Assembly: GCF_017309955.1 (NCBI RefSeq)
Contig: NZ_CP021247.1
Coordinates: forward strand, 931,501 to 995,500
Source: Novosphingobium sp. KA1
GTDB lineage: Bacteria; Pseudomonadota; Alphaproteobacteria; Sphingomonadales; Sphingomonadaceae
Reading direction: 5' to 3'
Length of the DNA: 64,000 nt
Shown here: positions 58,532 to 64,000 of the stretch, one piece after another
How the letters are laid out: each line of letters starts with the position of its first letter
How positions within the stretch are numbered: position 1 is the first letter of the stretch
The notes under the pieces: model-generated
What the model was told of the DNA's origin: nothing
Databases searched by the model: none
Seen by the model: the letters and a program-made list of their open reading frames with translations, nothing else
Position numbers and translations under genes: made by a program

Positions 58532-58535
58532 TAAA

Positions 58536-58579
58536 GCGTTTTCCAATCAGGTGGAATCACCTGATGACTCGGAAAACGC
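58536..58579. repeat. Nested palindrome (ATCAGGTG...CACCTGAT)
   Basis: Outer arms GCGTTTTCC and GGAAAACGC, inner arms ATCAGGTG and CACCTGAT around GAAT. Begins 4 bp after the carboxypeptidase stop. The inner motif recurs in intergenic palindromes of several alphaproteobacteria, from memory. May stabilise or end mRNA. Confidence 0.75.
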
Positions 58580-58628
58580 GTCCAACCCAAGTACCGGGGG
58601 CGGTCTTCGGACCGCTCCTCCCAGACAC

Positions 58629-58668
58629 CAAAAAGGGGCCGTGCCAGCCAAGGCACGGCCCCTTTTTT
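58629..58668. terminator. Bidirectional Rho-independent terminator
   Basis: A5, stem GGGGCCGTGCC, loop AGCCAA, stem GGCACGGCCCC, T6: perfect 11-bp stem with T-run in both directions. Lies between the convergent carboxypeptidase and HhH genes. Confidence 0.93.
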
Positions 58669-58686
58669 CGTGTTCGCGCCTACCGC

Positions 58687-59421
58687 TCAGAGCTTGCCGA
58701 ACTTCGCCTCGTAATCGCCGGTGTCGCCGCTGGCGAGCAGTCTGGCCTGCTCCACCCAGTTGTCGCGGCGCGGGCGGCCCGCGAAGGCGCCCAGCTTGCC
58801 GTCAAGATCATCAAGGTCGGCATCGCTCCAGGCCGCGATCTGGGCAAAGCGGGTCACGCCCAGCGAATTGAGCAGCGTCAGCATCTTGGGGCCGAGGCCC
58901 TTGATCTTGCGAAGATCGTCGCCCGCCTCGCTTGCCGCCGGAGCAGCGGGGGCCGGAGCAGGAGCGACCGCCGGTTCAGGCGCCGACAGCGGCTCGCCAG
59001 CCGTCTCTGCAGCCGCCTCTGCAGCCGTTTGCGCAGCGACATCGGCGGCCCGTTCGGCCTCGGTCTCTGCCGCGATGGTCTGCGGCGGCACCGCGTTGTC
59101 GACTTCCTCCTGCGCGGCGACGGCGATCACCTCGCCGATCCCCGCCATCGTTCCGGCCATGGCCGGCGGATCGATGTGCACATGCGCGGGCGCGGCGGCC
59201 GGTACCGCCGGGGCGGGCGCGGCGAACTGCGCGGCGGGCGGCGCCTCGTCGATCAGGGCCTGGTTGCGCTGCGCGGGGGCGGCCCCTTCGTCCAGCACGT
59301 CGGGACGATGGACGCGCGGCGCCGGTTTCGACGCCCGGGCAAACAGCCAGTAGGCGACGACAATGCCGATCAACAGCGCGGCGATGAAGACCAGCCAGTT
59401 GGCCTGGATCATTTGCAGCAC
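58687..59421 (-). CDS. Membrane-anchored helix-hairpin-helix protein
   Basis: ~244 aa. N-terminal membrane helix (NWLVFIAALLIGIVVAYWLF), a long Ala/Pro/Glu-rich linker, and a C-terminal HhH domain (DDLRKIKGLGPKMLTLLNSL, GVTRFAQIAAW) like that fused to some NADH-quinone oxidoreductase subunit E proteins. GTG 59421 follows a GGAAGGGA site and is preferred over ATG 59412. Four bp after the small membrane protein gene, so cotranscribed. Confidence 0.8.
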   Translation of the reverse strand: MLQMIQANWLVFIAALLIGIVVAYWLFARASKPAPRVHRPDVLDEGAAPAQRNQALIDEAPPAAQFAAPAPAVPAAAPAHVHIDPPAMAGTMAGIGEVIAVAAQEEVDNAVPPQTIAAETEAERAADVAAQTAAEAAAETAGEPLSAPEPAVAPAPAPAAPAASEAGDDLRKIKGLGPKMLTLLNSLGVTRFAQIAAWSDADLDDLDGKLGAFAGRPRRDNWVEQARLLASGDTGDYEAKFGKL

Positions 59422-59425
59422 GAAA

Positions 59426-59518
59426 CTATCCCTTCCGGTTCCATACAAGCCAGCCGATGCCGAACCCCGCTAGGTAGGTCAGCAGCACCGAGACGGCCAT
59501 TTCAAGCCATAGCGGCAT
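59426..59518 (-). CDS. 30-residue single-helix membrane protein
   Basis: MPLWLEMAVSVLLTYLAGFG then IGWLVWNRKG: one transmembrane helix with a GxxxG-like face and a positively charged C-end. An AAAGGAG site 7-8 bp before the ATG and the immediate HhH gene support it. No known family. Possibly a partner of the HhH protein. Confidence 0.72.
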   Translation of the reverse strand: MPLWLEMAVSVLLTYLAGFGIGWLVWNRKG

Positions 59519-59576
59519 GGGCGGCTCCTTTCATAGCATTTCCGAGCAGGCCCGCGCACTGCTGTGAATTACGCAT

Positions 59577-60296
59577 TCAGCTCGGCCCGGGCGTGTCGAT
59601 CGGCGTCGGCTTGACCGGGGCCGAGGCGATCACCGAGAATTCGATGCGGCGATTGGCGGGGTCGTAGGGATCGAGCCCCGGGATCGGCGACTTGGGGCCG
59701 ACGCCGGTCGCCCGCAGCCCGTCGGCCGGGATGCCGCGCCCGATCAGCGCCCAGCGCACCGCCTCGGCGCGCGCGCGCGACAGCGCGACATTGGCCTCGG
59801 TGATGCCGCCGGCATCGGTATGGCCGGTCACCGCGATGATGCTGCCCACACACGGCCGCAGCGCCTGCGCCACTTCGTTGAGCAGCCGCGCGCTCTGCGG
59901 ATCGATCTGCGCGCTGGCCTCGGTGAAGCGGATCGAGCGGGTGGCGAGGATCGCCTCGACGTCGTCCTGGCAGCGCAGCTTGGCGGAGGGGCTCTCCTGC
60001 CCGCCCCAGCTCACCCCGCCGATGCCCGGCACTTCGGCCACCGCGGCGGCCACCCTGCTGCGCGTTGCATCGTTCAATTTCTGGCCGCCGCGCAGGACCG
60101 GGTGGCGGGTCAGCCAGCCGTAGCGGTCCCGGAAATCGACACTGACCGCCTGCCCGCCCGCCGCATCGCGCACCGCCAGCGCCTGTCCGGCAAGACCGTC
60201 GATGAATGCGGGGCCCTCGAACCGGGTGGAAACGAACGAGAGGGCAAGGCAGAGCGCGGCGCCGGCGGCGACGATGGAAGCACGGCGAGGATTCAT
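59577..60296 (-). CDS. OmpA-family C-terminal domain protein
   Basis: 239 aa. Signal or membrane anchor (ASIVAAGAALCLALSFVSTR), a BON-like middle (RSRVAAAVAEVPGIGGVSWG), then an OmpA domain (IRFTEASAQIDPQSARLLNE; VTGHTDAGG; NVALSRARAEAVRWALIGRG; ANRRIEFSV) that binds peptidoglycan. Envelope protein of unknown partner. Confidence 0.88.
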   Translation of the reverse strand: MNPRRASIVAAGAALCLALSFVSTRFEGPAFIDGLAGQALAVRDAAGGQAVSVDFRDRYGWLTRHPVLRGGQKLNDATRSRVAAAVAEVPGIGGVSWGGQESPSAKLRCQDDVEAILATRSIRFTEASAQIDPQSARLLNEVAQALRPCVGSIIAVTGHTDAGGITEANVALSRARAEAVRWALIGRGIPADGLRATGVGPKSPIPGLDPYDPANRRIEFSVIASAPVKPTPIDTPGPS

Positions 60297-60370
60297 GCCT
60301 TCAGCCTAGACGAATTTTCGGGCCTCTGGAAACAGCCGCCCGGAAAATTGCCGAACCTGCGCGGAAATAC

Positions 60371-61894
60371 TCAGGCCGACTTGGTTTTCTGGAACAGCTT
60401 GCGGTCTTCCGGGCCAAAAGCCTTTTTCCAAATCACCAGTAGATAAGCCCCCAGGATCGCGGGAATGCCGAAGGCCAGTTCCGCCCACTCCGGCAGGAAG
60501 CGGGTCGCGAGGTAGCCGATGACCACGGCGGGAACCGCTGCCCAGACCAGCGCCCAGCGCCAGTTGTTGATCGATTGCCCGAGGAACCTGGCCAGCATGT
60601 GCGACTTCACCAGCGAGGCGAAGCCCAGCGAGACCATCAGCGCCGCCGCTGCCGTCGCCGCCTGGTAGAGCGAATTGTAGCCCCAGTGCTGCATCAGCAG
60701 GATACCGCCGAAAGTCAGTGCCGCCTGCACGCCGATGGTCACCAGCGACACCACGAGGTTGCGCATCTTGGCGACGTAGATCAGCGCCGCCTCGCTGACG
60801 ACGGCGGTGGCCGCCACCACTTCGGCCGCCAGCAGGAACGCCAGCGCCCCGGTGCCGCCCACGAACTCGCGGCCGACAAGGCCCATGACGCCCTCTCCCG
60901 GAATCCCCAAAGCCAGCGCGATGCCCGCCTGTGCCGCGGTGATCCAGAACCCCACCTGGCAGACCTGGCGGGCAATCGCGGCATAGTCCTTTTCCTTCAG
61001 GTTGCGGGTGATCACCGGGCCCAGCACCGGCTCGAAGCTGGTCTTGAGCTTCTGCGGCAGGCTCGCCACCTGCTGCGCGGCGTAATAGACGCCGACCGCC
61101 GAGGCCGGCGCCAGGAAGCCCAGCAGGAAGATGTCGACGCGGCGGGTGCCCCACTCGATCGTGTCGGCGAGCGCAATCGGCGCCGAGCGGATCGCCAGCT
61201 TGCGCATCTCGCGCGGGCGGGGACGCCAGCCTTGCGGCATGCCGTATTCGCGCACGAAGGGAATGAAGGCCGTCAGCGCCGCCGCGCAGATCGAGCCGAT
61301 ATAGGCGATCGACAGGCCGCTGTGCGGCGCCAGCCAGATCATCGCCCCGGCCAGGATCGAGATCGTCCAGGGCTCGACGATGGCGCGCGACCACACCGTC
61401 GGGCTGACCCGCAGCCGATAGGCAAGCGCCGCCAGCCAGATCTCGGTCATCGTCAGCGGCGGGATGGCGATCACCATCAGCCGGTCCATCTCGGTATAAT
61501 GGCCGCCCGGGAACATCGGCGCCGGCACGAGATAGAAGAACAATGCCGCCGCGCAGCTTGCCAGCAGCGCCAGGATCGAGCCGTCCGCCACCACATTGGC
61601 GGGGTGCACCTTGCCCTCGCTGTTCGACAGGCGCAGCGCGAGGCCGCGCTTTTCGCCCATCGTGCAAATCATCGAGGTCAGTTCGATCACCACCAGCGCC
61701 GAGGCGAAGCGGCCCAGCGCGGCGGGGCCATAGACCGAGGCGCGGCCGGCGATGAACAGGAACGGGATGCGCGCGGCAAGGCGCAGGAAAAAGCCGAACA
61801 GATTGGTCCGCCCACCCTTGGCGAGCGCCGCGATATCGTCGCGTTCCTTTTCCTGCCGCACGCCTTCCTCGCGGGCGATAATGCCGTCGGTCAA
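60371..61894 (-). CDS. Polysaccharide flippase-like membrane protein
   Basis: 507 aa with about twelve to fourteen hydrophobic helices (MOP/Wzx-type layout). First helix region GFFLRLAARIPFLFIAGRAS. Carries YGPAALGRFASALVVIELTS and RVDIFLLGFLAPASAVGVYY, a pattern of polysaccharide transport proteins. TTG start overlaps the gpsA stop (TTGA). No glycosyltransferase genes nearby, so its glycan is unknown. Confidence 0.8.
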   Translation of the reverse strand: MTDGIIAREEGVRQEKERDDIAALAKGGRTNLFGFFLRLAARIPFLFIAGRASVYGPAALGRFASALVVIELTSMICTMGEKRGLALRLSNSEGKVHPANVVADGSILALLASCAAALFFYLVPAPMFPGGHYTEMDRLMVIAIPPLTMTEIWLAALAYRLRVSPTVWSRAIVEPWTISILAGAMIWLAPHSGLSIAYIGSICAAALTAFIPFVREYGMPQGWRPRPREMRKLAIRSAPIALADTIEWGTRRVDIFLLGFLAPASAVGVYYAAQQVASLPQKLKTSFEPVLGPVITRNLKEKDYAAIARQVCQVGFWITAAQAGIALALGIPGEGVMGLVGREFVGGTGALAFLLAAEVVAATAVVSEAALIYVAKMRNLVVSLVTIGVQAALTFGGILLMQHWGYNSLYQAATAAAALMVSLGFASLVKSHMLARFLGQSINNWRWALVWAAVPAVVIGYLATRFLPEWAELAFGIPAILGAYLLVIWKKAFGPEDRKLFQKTKSA

Positions 61895-62904
61895 AGACTG
61901 GGCTCCTGCTCGGCGCGCAGGGGACGGGCCAGAATGCCGCTGACCACTTCGGCGGCAGGCGCCTTGCCTTCCAACAGGCGGCACACCGCCTCGACGATCG
62001 GCATCTCGATGCCATCGCGCCGTGCCAGATCGCGCAGCACCGGCGCGGTAGCCGCGCCTTCGGCCACCGTGGCCTTGCCCGCCAGCGCCTGCCCGGCGGT
62101 CTGCCCCTCGCCCAGCGCGAGGCCGAGCGAGAAATTGCGGCTGGAAGTGGACGAACAGGTCAGCACAAGATCTCCAAGGCCGCACAGGCCCGACAGCGTT
62201 TCCGCCCGCGCACCGCGCGCCAGGCCGAACCGCAGCATTTCCGCATAACCGCGCGCGATGAGCGCGGCGCGCGCGTTCTGGCCGAGCCGCAGCCCTTCCG
62301 CCACGCCGCAGGCAATCGCCAGCACGTTCTTGATCGCCCCGCCGACTTCCGCGCCGGTGACGTCGTCGGAGTAGTAGGGTCGCAGGGCGGGCCTTGCGAT
62401 CAAGGGCGATAGCCGCGCCCACTGCGCCCTCCCGCCCGAACAGGCGAGCGTGACCGCGGTGGGGAGCCCCGCCGCGACTTCATGCGCGAACGTCGGGCCG
62501 GAGAGCACCGCGATCTCGGCGCCCGGCACGGCCTCGGCCGCGACTTGCGCCATCAGGCGTCCCGATCCGGCCTCGATGCCCTTGGCGCAGAGCACCAGGT
62601 CGCGCGGCGTCCCGGTGAACCCCAGCGCGGGAAGCCGCGCCAGCACGCCGCCGAGGAACTGGGCGGGAACAACCGCCAGCAGCGCCGGCAAGCTGGCCAG
62701 TTCGGCGAGATCCGAAGTGGCGCGAACACCTTGCGCCAAGGCAGCGCCGGGCAGATAGACCGCATTGCAGCGCTCCGCGTTGATGCGCGCGGCAAGCTCC
62801 GGCTCGCGCGTCCAGAGCAGCACTTCGCTGCCGTCACCGGCAGCCGCCTGCGCCAGCGCGGTGCCCCAGGCCCCGGCGCCGATGACGCCCAGCGCCGCGC
62901 TCAC
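61891..62904 (-). CDS. gpsA: Glycerol-3-phosphate dehydrogenase (NAD(P)+)
   Basis: 337 aa, makes sn-glycerol-3-phosphate for phospholipids. Rossmann motif [15 protein letters not shown] at residue ~5, [31 protein letters not shown], the catalytic Lys in [17 protein letters not shown] and [14 protein letters not shown] start overlaps the tsaD stop. Operon tsaD-gpsA-flippase. Confidence 0.94.
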   Translation of the reverse strand: MSAALGVIGAGAWGTALAQAAAGDGSEVLLWTREPELAARINAERCNAVYLPGAALAQGVRATSDLAELASLPALLAVVPAQFLGGVLARLPALGFTGTPRDLVLCAKGIEAGSGRLMAQVAAEAVPGAEIAVLSGPTFAHEVAAGLPTAVTLACSGGRAQWARLSPLIARPALRPYYSDDVTGAEVGGAIKNVLAIACGVAEGLRLGQNARAALIARGYAEMLRFGLARGARAETLSGLCGLGDLVLTCSSTSSRNFSLGLALGEGQTAGQALAGKATVAEGAATAPVLRDLARRDGIEMPIVEAVCRLLEGKAPAAEVVSGILARPLRAEQEPSL

Positions 62905-63935
62905 GCCTTGACCCCGGCGCCGCGCACGGCATCGGCTTCGGGATCGAGCGGCCAGCGCGGCCGCGCGGCCACGTCGAGCGGGTCCGACTGGCCGAGCGCA
63001 AAACGCTCCGCCCCGGCCCAGGCGATCATTGCCGCATTGTCGGTGCACAGCGCCAGCGGCGGCGCCACGAAATCGAGATCGTGTTCGGACGCCAGCGCCT
63101 CCAGCGCGCCGCGGATCGCCTTGTTGGCCGCAACGCCGCCGGCCACGACCAGCGCATTCACCGGCCCCGCCGCCGCCAGTGCCCGGCGCGCACGGTCGAT
63201 CAGGCAGTCGATCGCGGCCTGCTGGAAGGAGGCGGCGATATCGGCATCGCTGTACTGGCCCGACTGCTTGGCGCGCATCACCGCGCTCTTGAGCCCGGCA
63301 AACGAGAAGTGCGGCTCGTCCGAACCCTTGAGCGGGCGCGGCAGCGGCACTTTTTTCGCATCGCCCGCCAGCGCCAGCCGCTCCATCGCCGGGCCGCCGG
63401 GATAGCCGAGGCCGAGCAGCTTGGCGGACTTGTCGAAAGCCTCGCCCAGCGCATCGTCGATGGTGGTGGCGAGGCGGCGGAACTTGCCCACGCCTTCGAC
63501 CAGCAGGATCTGGCAGTGTCCGCCCGAGACCAGCAGCAGCAGGTAGGGATATTGCAAATCGCCATCGGCCAGACGCGGCGAGAGGGCGTGGCCTTCAAGG
63601 TGGTTGATCGCGATCAGCGGCTTGCCGGTCGCCATCGCCAGCGCCTTGGCGGTGACCAGGCCGACCATCACCCCGCCGATCAGCCCCGGCCCGGCGGTGG
63701 CGGCAATCGCGTCGACATCGTCCAGCGTCATGCCGGCGTCGGCCAGCGTCGCCTCGATCAGCGGGGCCAGCCGTTCGGCATGGGCACGCGCGGCGATCTC
63801 GGGCACGACACCGCCATAGGGCCGGTGCGCCTCGTCCTGCGAGGCGATGCGCTGCGCAAGGATCGTGCGGTCGCCGGTTACCAGCGCGGCCGCCGTCTCG
63901 TCGCACGAGCTTTCGATGCCCAAAATCGTGGTCAT
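62901..63935 (-). CDS. tsaD: tRNA N6-threonylcarbamoyl transferase TsaD
   Basis: 344 aa, transfers threonylcarbamoyl to A37 of ANN-decoding tRNAs. Seen: [15 protein letters not shown], metal site [11 protein letters not shown] (HxxxH), [21 protein letters not shown]. Met start by the family N-terminus. First gene of the tsaD-gpsA-flippase operon. The window ends 65 bp further, with nothing recognised. Confidence 0.96.
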   Translation of the reverse strand: MTTILGIESSCDETAAALVTGDRTILAQRIASQDEAHRPYGGVVPEIAARAHAERLAPLIEATLADAGMTLDDVDAIAATAGPGLIGGVMVGLVTAKALAMATGKPLIAINHLEGHALSPRLADGDLQYPYLLLLVSGGHCQILLVEGVGKFRRLATTIDDALGEAFDKSAKLLGLGYPGGPAMERLALAGDAKKVPLPRPLKGSDEPHFSFAGLKSAVMRAKQSGQYSDADIAASFQQAAIDCLIDRARRALAAAGPVNALVVAGGVAANKAIRGALEALASEHDLDFVAPPLALCTDNAAMIAWAGAERFALGQSDPLDVAARPRWPLDPEADAVRGAGVKA

Positions 63936-64000
63936 TATCGGTTTACCCTGAACGGCCCTTCCACTGGACGACATTGGCGGGTAGCACAACCCGCCGATGA

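Overview
This 64 kb window is GC-rich chromosomal DNA of an alphaproteobacterium, most likely a sphingomonad close to Novosphingobium. That placement rests on the style of the housekeeping proteins (DnaA, the Nudix/DUF47 gene beside PiT, the rpmH-rnpA-yidD-yidC-engB order) and on high-GC codon use; it is inference, as no rRNA gene is present.

Backbone, left part (1-21056): the 3' end of mutM, then rpsT, dnaA with a cluster of DnaA-box-like sites just after its stop codon, a diguanylate cyclase, moeB, cobB, dapB-nth, a glutamate/dicarboxylate symporter, dapE, an S1/P1 nuclease, a GST, the phosphate transporter pit with a Nudix-DUF47 gene, and the minus-strand operon rpmH-rnpA-yidD-yidC-engB. 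Backbone, right part (48096-64000): an EamA exporter, a lipase-like hydrolase, uvrB, a LuxR-type regulator, an acetyl-CoA hydrolase/CoA-transferase, an S10 carboxypeptidase, a small membrane protein with an HhH protein, an OmpA-like protein, a flippase, gpsA and tsaD.

Between them a ~27 kb accessory island (about 21057-48095) interrupts comM. The two comM remnants do not add up to a whole gene: the central ATPase part is missing. The island is a metal and halide resistance block: a CadR/PbrR-type MerR regulator with its operator, a CDF transporter and czcCBA-czcD; a small tyrosine recombinase; a fluoride riboswitch controlling a CLC-F antiporter and a DUF190 protein; a cnrYXH-like sigma-factor system directly upstream of copA-copB and a DUF305 gene; copCD; and a second MerR-type switch (exact mer-type operator) facing a glutaredoxin-MauE fusion. 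The right end is decayed: an IS3-family element truncates both neighbours, and an IS21-family element with a 6-bp target duplication splits an ScoMcrA-like HNH restriction gene in frame.

The backbone also carries several intergenic repeats that genes do not explain: a modular multi-hairpin repeat (family A, three full copies plus one variant, each just after a stop codon), a second dispersed repeat (family B, two copies), a MITE-like element with 22-bp perfect inverted ends that supplies the stop codons of two convergent genes, and a tandem hairpin array after uvrB. No tRNA or rRNA genes, CRISPR array, prophage or conjugation genes were seen.
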